A stretch of 64,000 nt of DNA. Origin: Shewanella denitrificans OS217 (lineage in GTDB: Bacteria; Pseudomonadota; Gammaproteobacteria; Enterobacterales; Shewanellaceae). The number at the start of each line of letters is the position of its first letter. The stretch's first letter is position 1. The notes beneath the pieces are model-generated. The model did no database searches and was not told where the DNA came from. It worked only from the letters and a program-made list of their open reading frames with translations. The translations under genes were made by a program, and so were the position numbers. Positions 26,342 to 35,399 of the stretch are shown piece by piece. The DNA lies in NCBI RefSeq assembly GCF_000013765.1, contig NC_007954.1:4481907-4545906 (forward strand). Direction: 5' to 3'.

Positions 26342-26412
26342 CGCGTAATAAAAAAAATGCATATATCACAGCATGTTACTCACCGTATTTCGCATACTAT
26401 TTCGCGTAATAA
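26342..26412. repeat. Direct repeat cgcgtaataa, possible operator pair
   Basis: The decamer cgcgtaataa occurs at 26342-26351 and 26403-26412, 61 bp apart (about six helical turns), just upstream of the candidate promoter. A related tgcgtaag lies at 26271-26278. The arrangement suggests a regulator-binding region, but chance in AT-rich DNA is possible. Confidence 0.3.
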
Positions 26413-26438
26413 GCAGTTTATTGGGGACCATAGGTAGG

Positions 26439-26624
26439 TGTATAAGATTTACCACGAGTAGAGCTGAACTTGCAGATTAAGCCGAAGAAACGCTTGAAGT
26501 GCCACAAACCTGATGTATGAATTGTCCTGAGACAAGGGTTCAGTACTGGCTTATGGGTTTTATGTACTATGCACTAAAGATCAGGTTGCTGAATGTGATA
26601 TTTTGTTATTGGCGTGAATTGAGG
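26439..26624 (+). pseudogene. Relic of an IS3-family transposase (OrfB fragment)
   Basis: Rightward translation in shifting frames gives VYKIYHE, then ELNLQIKPKKRLKCHKPD, then QYWLMGFMYYALK and RLLNVIFCYWREL. These follow the order of IS3-family OrfB: IYRELELNLRIKPRKRL, QVWSMDFMHDQL and FRLLNVIDDFNREAL. At least two frameshifts and several stops separate the pieces, so it is a dead remnant. No terminal inverted repeats were found. It lies between the glmS terminator and the NRPS cluster promoter region. Confidence 0.65.
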
Positions 26625-26664
26625 TAAAAAATCCAGATATGCTTTTTATAAACATATCTGGATT
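26625..26664 (-). terminator. Rho-independent terminator of glmS
   Basis: A perfect 12-bp stem (26630-26641 with 26653-26664, aatccagatatg/catatctggatt) with an 11-nt loop is followed, read leftward, by a run of T. It lies about 85 bp after the glmS stop. Confidence 0.85.
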
Positions 26665-26749
26665 ATGATAATTTACAAATATTGCTTTTAATCCATGTGG
26701 CGACTAATTAATAGAATCACTCAAAACAATATAATTACAAACCCAATGC

Positions 26750-28579
26750 TTACTCCACAGTTACGGATTTTGCTAGGTTACGTGGTTGGTCTACGTCAGT
26801 GCCCTTGATTAAGGCAACATGGTAAGACAATAACTGTAATGGAATAGTGTACATCAGCGGCGCCATGAAGATGTCGCAGTGTGGCACTGGGATCACTTTC
26901 ATTGTGTCGTCAGACTTAAACTCGGCGTCTTTATCGGCGAACACATACATCAAACCGCCACGGGCACGGACTTCTTCCACGTTTGACTTAAGTTTTTCTA
27001 ATAATTCGTTATTAGGTGCCACCACTATCACAGGCATATCGGCATCGATTAGCGCTAGCGGACCGTGCTTTAGCTCACCAGAGGCGTAAGCTTCGGCGTG
27101 AATATAAGAAATTTCCTTAAGCTTAAGCGCACCTTCCATCGCTATGGGGTATTGATCGCCGCGACCTAAGAATAGTGCGTGATGCTTGTCGGCAAAGTCT
27201 TCTGCAAGTTCGGCGATGGCATCATCTAAACCTAAGGCTTGCTCTACTTTGGCAGGCATAGATTGCAGGCTTTGGGTGATGTCAGCCTGCATTTGCGCCG
27301 ACATGCCATTGTGGCGACCAATCACAGCCGTTAGCATCAATAGACCCGCTAATTGCACGGTAAAGGCTTTAGTTGATGCCACGCCAATTTCGGCGCCAGC
27401 TTTCATCATGTAAGCCATATCAGATTCACGCACTAATGATGAACCCGGTGCGTTACAGATGGTCAATGTGGCCTTGTAGCCCATTTCTTTTGCAAGACGC
27501 ATGGCCGCCAAGGTATCTGCTGTTTCGCCAGACTGAGAAATCGTCACTAAAAGGCTATTTGGGAATAGGTGAGACTTGCGGTAGCGGAATTCAGATGCGA
27601 TTTCCACGTTACAAGATACCCCCGCCCAGTCTTCTAACCAGTAACGCGCCGCCATACCGGCATGGTAACTAGTACCGCAGGCGATGATCTGTACGTGTTT
27701 GATGTCTTTTAAGAACTCGGCAGCATTGTCACCAAAGGCAGTGTCCAACACTTGCTTGTTAGCGATGCGTCCTTCTATGGTGCGGGCTAATGCCATTGGC
27801 TGCTCATAGATTTCTTTGAGCATATAATGACGGTATTCGCCCTTATCCCCCGCATCATGGGTAACGTCAGACTCTTTCACTTCACGCTCAACAGGGTTAC
27901 CGTTAAGATCGAATATTGCCACGCTGCGACGAGTGACTTCGGCAACATCGCCTTCTTCTAAGAAGGCAAAGTTACGGGTGACAGGCAGTAAGGCTAACTG
28001 ATCGGAAGCCACAAAGTTTTCACCTAGGCCAAAACCTATCACTAGCGGGCTGCCTGAACGAGCCACAACCATACGCTCGCTATCACGACGGTCGATAACC
28101 ACAGTGCCATAAGCACCATCGAGTTGTTTTACTGTGGCTTGTACCGCAGCTAATAAGCTTGCTGCAGTTTTTAACTCATGATGCACTAAGTGACAAATCA
28201 CTTCTGTGTCAGTTTCTGAGGTAAACACATAACCCAGACCTTTAAGCATGTCGCGCAGCTTATTATGGTTTTCAATAATGCCGTTATGCACCACAGCGAT
28301 ATCACCTGCTGATACGTGGGGGTGAGCATTACGCTCACTTGGCTCACCATGAGTCGCCCAGCGAGTATGAGCAATACCCGTGCCGCCCATTAACGGTGCG
28401 TCAGCTAAAGCGGCAGTTAATTCCTGCACCTTGCCCACGCGGCGAGTACGGCTTAACTCGCCATTGTTAATGACTGCAACACCGGCCGAGTCATAGCCGC
28501 GATATTCTAAACGGCGCAGGCCTTCCACTAAAATTTCAGCTACATCCCTTTGCGCTACTGCGCCAACGATTCCGCACAT
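26750..28579 (-). CDS. glmS: Glutamine-fructose-6-phosphate aminotransferase
   Basis: The 609-residue protein is the standard length. The N-terminal glutaminase begins MCGIVGAVAQRDVAEILVEG with catalytic Cys2, followed by GYDSAGVAV and HTRWATHGEPS. The two SIS isomerase domains show CGTSYHAG, SQSGETADTL and GRGDQYPIAMEGALKLKEIS, and the protein ends NLAKSVTVE. It makes glucosamine-6-phosphate for peptidoglycan and LPS. A DeoR-type regulator gene lies just upstream and glmU is close by. The 3' end of glmS is the classic Tn7 target, and accessory DNA starts just beyond its terminator here. Confidence 0.98.
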   Translation of the reverse strand: MCGIVGAVAQRDVAEILVEGLRRLEYRGYDSAGVAVINNGELSRTRRVGKVQELTAALADAPLMGGTGIAHTRWATHGEPSERNAHPHVSAGDIAVVHNGIIENHNKLRDMLKGLGYVFTSETDTEVICHLVHHELKTAASLLAAVQATVKQLDGAYGTVVIDRRDSERMVVARSGSPLVIGFGLGENFVASDQLALLPVTRNFAFLEEGDVAEVTRRSVAIFDLNGNPVEREVKESDVTHDAGDKGEYRHYMLKEIYEQPMALARTIEGRIANKQVLDTAFGDNAAEFLKDIKHVQIIACGTSYHAGMAARYWLEDWAGVSCNVEIASEFRYRKSHLFPNSLLVTISQSGETADTLAAMRLAKEMGYKATLTICNAPGSSLVRESDMAYMMKAGAEIGVASTKAFTVQLAGLLMLTAVIGRHNGMSAQMQADITQSLQSMPAKVEQALGLDDAIAELAEDFADKHHALFLGRGDQYPIAMEGALKLKEISYIHAEAYASGELKHGPLALIDADMPVIVVAPNNELLEKLKSNVEEVRARGGLMYVFADKDAEFKSDDTMKVIPVPHCDIFMAPLMYTIPLQLLSYHVALIKGTDVDQPRNLAKSVTVE

Positions 28580-28633
28580 AGTAATTTCCTTGATTGTTTG
28601 ATGTTAAATTTAAATAAGAATTAGAATGAGAAT

Positions 28634-29404
28634 TTAGCTAACGTAGGCAGAAAGGATCACTTTCACGCCTTGGTCTGTAATAGTATTAATGGCATCAATA
28701 GCGATCCTGTCGTCGGTAACCAGTACATCGACAACCCCCCAAGGCAGTTCCAAATTGGGAATTTTACGACCTATCTTGGTCGACTCCAGTAACACCACCA
28801 CTTCACGGGACATTTCTGCCATCACCTTGCTAAGGCCAGTGAGTTCATTAAAGGTGGTCGTGCCCCGGGCGAGATCGATGCCGTCCGCGCCGATAAAAAG
28901 CTGGTCAAAATTGTATGAGCGTAATACTTGCTCGGCCACTTGGCCTTGGAAAGATTCAGAATGAGGATCCCAAGTGCCACCGGTCATCAATAAGGTGGGC
29001 TCATGTTCGAGTTCATGAATCGCATTAGCTAACTGCAAGGAATTTGTCATCACCACTAAGCCGCGCTTGCCGTTTAATTGCTGCACTATGCCGGAAGTGG
29101 TGCTGCCGCTGTCGATAATAATACGGTTATGATCCCGTATTAGCTTGGCAGCCTCAGTGGCGATAGCCTGCTTATTCGATGACAATTTTTCACTGGCTAT
29201 TTGAGTCATTTCTTGTGGCACAGGCACGGCGCCGCCATAACGACGCAACAGCAGCCCATGGGTTTCCAAGCTGGCCAAATCTTTACGTATGGTCACTTCT
29301 GAAGTTGAAAACAAGCTGGCTAGCTCATCAACGCTGACTTCGCCTTGGTCATTAACAAGCTTTATGATCGAATGTCTACGTTGCTGAGTGTTACGTTTGG
29401 TCAT
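28634..29404 (-). CDS. DeoR-family transcriptional regulator
   Basis: The 256-residue protein has an N-terminal DeoR helix-turn-helix (RRHSIIKLVNDQGEVSVDEL, then VTIRKDLASLE) and a C-terminal sugar-phosphate sensor domain with DSGSTTSGIVQQL and FIGADGID. It is immediately upstream of glmS (54 bp), in the same direction. DeoR proteins respond to phosphosugars, so regulation of the amino-sugar genes glmS/glmU is a reasonable inference. Confidence 0.88.
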   Translation of the reverse strand: MTKRNTQQRRHSIIKLVNDQGEVSVDELASLFSTSEVTIRKDLASLETHGLLLRRYGGAVPVPQEMTQIASEKLSSNKQAIATEAAKLIRDHNRIIIDSGSTTSGIVQQLNGKRGLVVMTNSLQLANAIHELEHEPTLLMTGGTWDPHSESFQGQVAEQVLRSYNFDQLFIGADGIDLARGTTTFNELTGLSKVMAEMSREVVVLLESTKIGRKIPNLELPWGVVDVLVTDDRIAIDAINTITDQGVKVILSAYVS

Positions 29405-29494
29405 TTAAACTCATTTCTTTCATGTAAGTTTCGAAGCGAAAGATATTATAGCGACGAATGAAACTTTATCTAGCTATTTTTGTTGTAAACAAAC

Positions 29495-29523
29495 AAAAAA
29501 GCACACCTATTGGCGTGCTTTTC
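29495..29523 (-). terminator. Terminator downstream of the isochorismatase-like gene
   Basis: Leftward RNA folds as AAAGCACGCC-AAUA-GGUGUGCUUU (one G-U pair) followed by Us. The G-U wobble favours this strand over the opposite one. It lies about 100 bp after the stop at 29622. Confidence 0.7.
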
Positions 29524-29621
29524 TTCATCGAGCAAAGCGCTATTTTGAGTCAGAACCGTTGATTTTGGCTATTTCAATGCCATTTATTCATCTGTTAACC
29601 CAATAACCCAATTTGAGTTAG

Positions 29622-30248
29622 TTACTTTTTAGCATTAACTGTCAGATAACTATTCATCAGATTTCGATAGTCTGGAATATGTTGAGAGAATAGGCTGCCT
29701 AAACCTTCCACATCGTTACGCCAATCTCGGTGTAATTCGCCTGCGGCACCAAACCAAGACATAAGCTGTGCACCTGCCGCCGACATGCGGTTATGGGCTG
29801 CATTACGGGTGATATCGTTAAAGGTGCCCGATGCATCGGTAATCACAAACACATCAAAACCGGCTGCAAGTGCCGATAATGTTGGAAATGCAACACAAAC
29901 TTCGGTAACCACACCCGCGATAATAATTTGCTTTTTACCTGTCGCTTTGACTGCCGCAACGAAGTCTTCATTATCCCAAGCATTAATTTGTCCAGGACGA
30001 GCAATAAACGGCGCATCGGGGAACATATTTTTTAACTCTGGCACTAAGGGGCCGTTAGGGCCATCTTCAAAACTGGTGGTCAAGATAGTCGGTAACTCGA
30101 AATATTTAGCCAAATTAGCCAAGGCGAGTACGTTGTTTTTAAATTTATCAGGGTCTATGTCGCGAACCAGTGACAGCAAACCCGTCTGATGATCCACCAA
30201 TAGCACTACCGCATCATCTTTATCTAAGCGTACATAAGGTTTAGTCAT
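29622..30248 (-). CDS. Isochorismatase-like (YcaC-type) cysteine hydrolase
   Basis: The 208-residue protein matches the YcaC branch of the isochorismatase-like superfamily. The catalytic set is in place: Asp19 (LLVDHQTGL), Arg84 (FIARPGQ) and Cys118 (VVTEVCVAFP), the same numbering as E. coli YcaC. The substrate is unknown. It is followed by a terminator and lies 63 bp after the pirin gene in the same direction, with a LysR gene divergent from pirin, so pirin and this hydrolase are probably one LysR-controlled unit. Confidence 0.88.
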   Translation of the reverse strand: MTKPYVRLDKDDAVVLLVDHQTGLLSLVRDIDPDKFKNNVLALANLAKYFELPTILTTSFEDGPNGPLVPELKNMFPDAPFIARPGQINAWDNEDFVAAVKATGKKQIIIAGVVTEVCVAFPTLSALAAGFDVFVITDASGTFNDITRNAAHNRMSAAGAQLMSWFGAAGELHRDWRNDVEGLGSLFSQHIPDYRNLMNSYLTVNAKK

Positions 30249-30311
30249 GCTAATTCTCCATTTAAAATTTATATAGTGTTTACTTTTAAAAATGGCCTTT
30301 ATTAAGCGGTT

Positions 30312-31175
30312 TTAGCGCTCGATATCGCCAAACTTTCCTTGTTGGAAATCTTTTATCGCTGCGTCTATTTCTGTCTGACTGTTCATCACAAAAGGACCGT
30401 AGCCAAAAATAGGTTCCCCTAGGGGCTGACCACTTAAGATCACTAACTCACTGGCATCTGGGCTCTCTATTTCAATATCTTGACCATCATGGGACAAGAT
30501 CATCGTCTGTCCCTCTGTCACCAATTGACCATTAATATTGGCCTGGCCTTTTCGCAGCATGACTATCCCAGACCAAGCTTGCGCCACAGGTAAAAGATAT
30601 TTACTGCCCGAAGTCAAAGACATGTCTAACACCATCATAGGGGTATGAGTGCTCGTGGGCCCTTGCTGTCCAAATAGCTCGCCGGCAATCAAACGAATTT
30701 TCCCTTTACCTTCCAGTATGCTGATTTGAGGTATTTGCTCTGTCGTAATGGCCTGATATTTTGGTGCCGTCATCTTATGAGTCTTAGGTAAGTTCACCCA
30801 AAGCTGCACCATTTCCATCTGGCCACCGCTTTGAGCAAATTCATCAGAGTGATATTCCTCATGTAAAATCCCGCTACCCGCCGTCATCCACTGAACATCA
30901 CCTGGGCCAATGACGCCACCTTGTCCTGAAGAGTCCTTGTGAGCCACACCGCCTTGATAAACTAAGGTCACAGTCTCAAAGCCACGGTGTGGATGAACGC
31001 CTACGCCACGTTTTTTAGAAGACGGCGAGAAATTCATCGGTCCAGCATGATCGAGCAGCAAAAATGGACTGATTTGCTCGCCAAACACATCATAGGAAAA
31101 GAGGGTTTTCACTGGAAAACCATCACCCACCCAATGGGGAGATGAGGGTGAATAAATGCCTAGTACTTTTTTCAT
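30312..31175 (-). CDS. Pirin-family protein
   Basis: The protein has 287 residues from the ATG at 31175, chosen because GGAG lies six bases upstream; a GTG at 31187 would add four residues. The cupin metal ligands are visible as His61 and His63 (VHPHRGFET), His105 and Glu107 (GILHEEYH). Bacterial pirins include quercetinases and redox sensors; the function here is unknown. It is divergent from a LysR regulator and upstream of the isochorismatase-like gene. Confidence 0.9.
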   Translation of the reverse strand: MKKVLGIYSPSSPHWVGDGFPVKTLFSYDVFGEQISPFLLLDHAGPMNFSPSSKKRGVGVHPHRGFETVTLVYQGGVAHKDSSGQGGVIGPGDVQWMTAGSGILHEEYHSDEFAQSGGQMEMVQLWVNLPKTHKMTAPKYQAITTEQIPQISILEGKGKIRLIAGELFGQQGPTSTHTPMMVLDMSLTSGSKYLLPVAQAWSGIVMLRKGQANINGQLVTEGQTMILSHDGQDIEIESPDASELVILSGQPLGEPIFGYGPFVMNSQTEIDAAIKDFQQGKFGDIER

Positions 31176-31253
31176 AATCTGCTCCACTCGCTAAACGTTC
31201 AATCATTCTATTATCAGCAACAACCATTGACTAGACAGCTAAAATGACTAAGA

Positions 31254-31273
31254 TCGTCCTATTTTTAGAACGA
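31254..31273. promoter_or_regulatory. Candidate LysR operator between pirin and lysR
   Basis: An imperfect inverted repeat tcgtccta-tttt-tagaacga (7 of 8 pairs) sits in the divergent intergenic region, 24 bp before the LysR start. Such a dyad fits the T-N11-A type of LysR site. Confidence 0.4.
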
Positions 31274-31296
31274 CAAAAACTTAACAGGGAAAGTTA

Positions 31297-32202
31297 ATGA
31301 AGGATCTAAACGATTTCTATTATTTCGTAAAAACAGCAGAGTACGGCGGTTTTTCTCCTGCGGGACGAGCCTTAGGCATACCGAAATCTAAACTCAGTCG
31401 CAGGATTGCCTTGTTAGAAGAAAGACTCGGGGTGAAATTAATCTATCGCTCCACCCGTCAATTTAAAGTGACCGACATTGGGCTCAAATTTTTAGAGCAT
31501 TGCAAGGCGATGTTAATCGAAGCTGAGGCTGCTGAAGATGTGATTAAATCTATAACATCAGAGCCCAGTGGCACCATTAAGCTAACCTGTCCAATAGCCT
31601 TACTCAATGCCCATATTCGTTATGTTCTTGCCGACTTCATGCTGAAATATCCAAATATAGTCATACACTTAGAGGCCAGCAATCGCAGGGTCGATCTTAT
31701 CTCTGAAGGCGTGGATATCGCCATTCGAGTGCGTCCACCTCCGCTTGAAGATAGTGAATTGATTTTAAAAGTACTCTCAGACAGGGGGCGGCGATTATTA
31801 GCCAGCCCCTCTCTGGTCGATAAATACGCTATGCCTAGTAAACCCTGTGACTTAGCCGAATGGCCAAGCTTAGGCTTGGGAGAGCCCCAGTATCAACATA
31901 GCTGGACGCTTTACGGGCCTGATGGCGACGCAATTAATCTCAATCACTCACCACGCTATGTGACCACTGACATGCTGGCGCTACGGGAAGCCGCAGTTAA
32001 AGGTGTTGGTGTGGTGCTATTACCCTCTATCTTGGCTACTGAGCAACTTAAAGATGGTTCTTTAATTCATGTATTACCTGAATGGCTGCCAAAGCGGGAA
32101 ATTATTCATCTGGTTTATCCTTCCAGAAGAGGCATGTTACCTTCGGTGCGGGCGCTGATTGATTTTCTATCTGAGTATTATCGTTCTTTCGATGAGGATT
32201 AG
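31297..32202 (+). CDS. LysR-family transcriptional regulator
   Basis: The 301-residue protein has the N-terminal winged helix (FYYFVKTAEYGGFSPAGRAL, SKLSRRIALLEERLGVKLIY) and a periplasmic-binding-protein-like effector domain beginning near 90 (GTIKLTCP). It is divergent from the pirin gene with an inverted repeat between them, which suggests control of pirin and the isochorismatase-like hydrolase and of itself. It closely resembles AaeR/YhaJ-like LysR proteins, but the inducer is not predictable. Confidence 0.92.
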   Translation: MKDLNDFYYFVKTAEYGGFSPAGRALGIPKSKLSRRIALLEERLGVKLIYRSTRQFKVTDIGLKFLEHCKAMLIEAEAAEDVIKSITSEPSGTIKLTCPIALLNAHIRYVLADFMLKYPNIVIHLEASNRRVDLISEGVDIAIRVRPPPLEDSELILKVLSDRGRRLLASPSLVDKYAMPSKPCDLAEWPSLGLGEPQYQHSWTLYGPDGDAINLNHSPRYVTTDMLALREAAVKGVGVVLLPSILATEQLKDGSLIHVLPEWLPKREIIHLVYPSRRGMLPSVRALIDFLSEYYRSFDED

Positions 32203-32219
32203 AGGGCAATAGAATTAAC

Positions 32220-32248
32220 AAAAAAGCAGCTATTTCAGCTGCTTTTTT
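32220..32248. terminator. Bidirectional terminator between lysR and glmU
   Basis: A perfect 12-bp stem aaaaaagcagct/agctgctttttt with a 5-nt loop lies between the convergent lysR (ends 32202) and glmU (ends 32306). A and T runs flank both sides, so it can serve both strands. Confidence 0.85.
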
Positions 32249-32305
32249 GTTATTTACCTGTGTTTTACAGTGTATTTTTTATTATCTAATTTTTATAGCC
32301 TGTGG

Positions 32306-33670
32306 TTATTTTTTCTGTTTGATTGGACGTTGCCAACCTTGAATGTGACGCTGTTTAACCCGGGTGATCACCAGCTCATTTTCAGCCACATCTTTACAGA
32401 TGGTAGAGCCTGCACCTAAAGTGGCATTTTTGCCTATGGTCACCGGCGCCACTAATTGGGTGTCACTGCCGACAAACACCCCATCTTCAATCACAGTTAA
32501 ATGTTTGTTTGCACCATCATAATTACAAGTAATAGTGCCGGCACCTATGTTTACTCCCGCGCCTATTTGAGCATCACCAATATATGCTAAATGACCCGCT
32601 TTTGAGCCAACACCTAATACAGACTTTTTAATTTCGACAAAGTTGCCTATATGGGCATCTTCCTTAAGCTCAGCCCCGGGGCGTAAGCGCGCGAAAGGCC
32701 CTGCACTGGCGGCTTGTCCAAGCTTGGCACCTTCGACAATGGTATAAGGTTTAATTTCAGCGTTATCAGCTATTTCGCAATCGATTAAGATAGCGCCTGC
32801 GCCGATAGTGACGTTATTACCTAGCACGACCTTGCCCTGGAAAATCACATTGATGTCTATCATCACATCCATGCCCACAGTGACTTCGCCGCGAATATCA
32901 ATACGGGCTGGATCCCGCAAATTAGCCCCTTCGAGCATCAGCTTTTCAGCGGCGCGGGTCTGGTAAGCACGTTCAAGCAGGGCAAGTTGCACTCGATTAT
33001 TGGCCCCTTCCACTTCGATGGCCGACTGTGGCTGTGCTGTGTCTATTGCCACACCGTCTTCATGGGCCATGGCCACAATATCGGTTAAATAATATTCGGC
33101 CTGGGCATTGCTGTTTGATAATCGGCTCAACCATACTTTAAGTTGTTTACCCGGCACCGCCATAATGCCTGTGTTAACTTCGGTTATCTGCAACTGTTCT
33201 TCATTGGCATCTTTCTGCTCGATAATGCCCACCACTTTACCGTCAATACGCACGATACGGCCATAGCCGCTTGGGTTTGGCAAATCCACGGTTAATATCG
33301 CCATGCCATCATGTGTGCGAGCATCTAACAAAGCATTGAGGGTAGATTGTTGAATAAGCGGCACATCACCATAAAGAATAAGCACAGTGTCATCATCATT
33401 AATATTGGCATTGGCTTGAGCCACGGCATGACCTGTACCTAGCTGCTCGGCCTGCAATACCCAATTCACTTGCTGTTCACCTAAACTTGCTTGCAATTTA
33501 TCGGCGCCATAACCATAAACCAATTGAATGGCCTGACTACCTAAAGAGTTAGCCGTGTCTATGACATGCTGTACCATGCTTTTATGAGCGATGGGATGCA
33601 AGACCTTAGGCAGATCTGAGCGCATCCGAGTTCCCTTTCCGGCAGCTAAGATCACAACATTTAACGACAT
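32306..33670 (-). CDS. glmU: Bifunctional GlcNAc-1-P uridyltransferase / GlcN-1-P acetyltransferase
   Basis: This is a 454-residue protein of normal length. The N-terminal nucleotidyltransferase carries [19 protein letters not shown], then QLGTGHAV and LYGDVPL. The C-terminal left-handed beta helix has repeated hexapeptides ([32 protein letters not shown]). It makes UDP-GlcNAc from GlmS-derived glucosamine phosphate. It is in the same direction as the DeoR regulator and glmS, although the pirin, hydrolase and lysR genes separate them. Confidence 0.98.
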
Positions 33671-34464
33671 GGGACTTCCTTTAATAATCGAGGCACAATA
33701 ATGGCGCCAATTTTAACGGAAAAAATGCTTAAAAGCGAAAGCTGAAAAAGCAACTCGCTTAAAAAACATCATAGGGAATGGGGGTGAAATGATTAAGGAC
33801 CTATTGGATCTATTTGCGCTAACAAGAAACAAAACTTCAATAATCAGATCACCCCCATAATCTGGGGGGAAACACAATTCACATTATAAAAGGTAAAACA
33901 AATAAGCTAACGAGAAAGTTAATCTTTCTAAATACTAAGTTTCAGTGTGCTCAAAAGAGCTCAAACAGAATTCATTAACCTCCCGCTTATTGTTTTTATT
34001 TGGTGTCAACATAGTCAGCATGATCGCATCTAATTCAGCAAGACTAATTAATTCAATTAAGCCATTTGACATATGATTAACCATACAAGGAGCTTTAAAT
34101 TGATTGCTGCTCATAGCTACACATCCTATTCAAACTTGGGACGCTTATATAAAACCAAAATCCTCGGAGAAGTAACTACAAAGCGATGATATTGATGTGA
34201 CATGGCTATAACATGGTTTGTTTTCAGATACTTAACCTGTATTAGACTGAATCCATAACAGGAATCACATTAGAGTCGACATCCGTGATAGCCAGCTGTG
34301 ACAGACCTTTCTACTGCTTGGTTCAACGAATTCTATCTCAAGCGGTAACTTTTTAGAAGATGCTGGAAAGTCAGAATTAAAGAGTCGGGTAAAATATCAT
34401 GGGTAGTAATTCTTGATGTTCGATGATGATACTTATGAAAGGGGAAGGCACCAATAGCGGTGAC
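33671..34464. other. 794-bp AT-rich spacer upstream of glmU
   Basis: Apart from the short leftward ORF at 33935-34114 I see no gene. A C/G-run dyad (atcacccccataatctgggggg near 33847-33868) and a 23-codon rightward frame from 33788 preceded by GGGGGTGAA are present but unsupported. The glmU promoter probably lies within the first 150 bp. Confidence 0.5.
33935..34114 (-). CDS. Small ORF (59 aa), unknown
   Basis: ATG at 34114 is preceded by AGGA at nine bases and opens a 59-codon frame that starts MSSNQFKAPCMVNHM, has a hydrophobic middle (GLIELISLAELDAIMLTML) and a charged tail with PNKNNKREVNEFC. There are two Cys. There is no signal peptide and I recognise no family. It lies downstream of the LuxR-type gene, in the same direction, 350 bp away. 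The ribosome site and plausible amino-acid composition support translation; the short length leaves real doubt. Confidence 0.4.
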   Translation of the reverse strand: MSSNQFKAPCMVNHMSNGLIELISLAELDAIMLTMLTPNKNNKREVNEFCLSSFEHTET

Positions 34465-35079
34465 TTAGTAAGCTAACAAGCCCCATTGACGACAAAAACC
34501 TATTAATTGACTGATATGACTAACACCGGTTTTTTGCAGGCTGTGTTGTATGTGATCATGCACTTCCTGTTCACTCATGGTGAGCAACAAGCTAATTTCT
34601 TTCGGAGTTTTACAATCTGCAGTCCACTGAATGCAAGCTATCTCAGCTTGAGTAAAGGGAGATTCATCACCTACCAACACCCGCTGAACACATTCTGACA
34701 ATGGTGATGCCAATAGCTGCCAAAACAGCGCTGTGGCCTGTTTCTGTTCTGCGGTTAATAATTGTTTAGGTTCAATCAAAATCACTGCTGCACCTTGATT
34801 AAAGGCGCAAGCAAGATAAGCCACCCCAGATAATATCACCCATTGGGGCACATTGGCGCTAGGCAGCTGGGCCCAAACCGCGTCAAAATTGCCAGATAGG
34901 CAATTTTGCAGCGGTTTAGATTGCTTACCCAGAGCCTTGTTGGCCAATAGATTGTTTCTAAGCAACAGGGTGCAACTCAAATAATTAAAGTCTTGCCCTA
35001 TATCGCTTAGAAACTCACTAATTTGCCCAAGGGATCCCAAGTTATTGATTTTAATTTGAATACTCAGTAAGTACTGCAT
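34465..35079 (-). CDS. LuxR-type helix-turn-helix regulator
   Basis: The protein has 204 residues. The C-terminal 60 residues fit the LuxR DNA-binding domain: FTQAEIACIQWTADCKTPKE, ISLLLTMSEQEVHDHIQHSL, QKTGVSHISQLIGFC. The first 140 residues resemble neither a receiver nor a clear autoinducer-binding domain. It begins 6 bp after a small secreted-peptide gene in the same direction, so the two are probably co-expressed. Target and ligand are unknown. Confidence 0.75.
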   Translation of the reverse strand: MQYLLSIQIKINNLGSLGQISEFLSDIGQDFNYLSCTLLLRNNLLANKALGKQSKPLQNCLSGNFDAVWAQLPSANVPQWVILSGVAYLACAFNQGAAVILIEPKQLLTAEQKQATALFWQLLASPLSECVQRVLVGDESPFTQAEIACIQWTADCKTPKEISLLLTMSEQEVHDHIQHSLQKTGVSHISQLIGFCRQWGLLAY

Positions 35080-35085
35080 TCTATT

Positions 35086-35262
35086 TTATTTATGTACACT
35101 ACAAGCACCAACACCTTGAGGGCATTTATTATCCCCACCATTAGGCACATTTTCAGAACCCGAGGAGGTTAGAACAGGCGTTTCTTCAGCCTGCACAGAA
35201 AAAGACAAGGTGGGCACCATCAATAGTGACGTCATAGCCAAAGCAATTAATATTTTGTTCAT
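35086..35262 (-). CDS. Small secreted peptide (58 aa)
   Basis: The start is the ATG at 35262, with GAGGA four bases upstream; a frame from 35310 exists but lacks such a site. Residues 1-25 form a clear signal peptide (MNKILIALAMTSLLMVPTL, cleavage near VQA/EE). The mature peptide of about 33 residues is Gly-, Ser- and Asn-rich and ends CPQGVGACSVHK, with two Cys able to form a disulphide. It is directly upstream of the LuxR-type gene. Function unknown; an extracellular signal, envelope or bacteriocin-like peptide is possible. Confidence 0.65.
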   Translation of the reverse strand: MNKILIALAMTSLLMVPTLSFSVQAEETPVLTSSGSENVPNGGDNKCPQGVGACSVHK

Positions 35263-35399
35263 AGTATCCTCAAAATCTGAGTGGATTGAGATGCAAGAGT
35301 TACGATGCAAGTTTTAAATGCATCATTCAATGTTAATACAACATCAATGAGTAGAATATCAAATAACCATAAGGTGATATTTATGTAACACTAAAATGA

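Noticed and set aside
26625..26760. Tn7 end sequences beyond glmS
   Set aside because: The glmS-downstream spacer was read for Tn7-like TGTGGGCGG ends and none was seen; the site is only inferred to be a hotspot.
33788..33859. A 23-codon rightward ORF in the glmU upstream spacer
   Set aside because: It has a good purine stretch ahead but is too short and unlike any known peptide to annotate.
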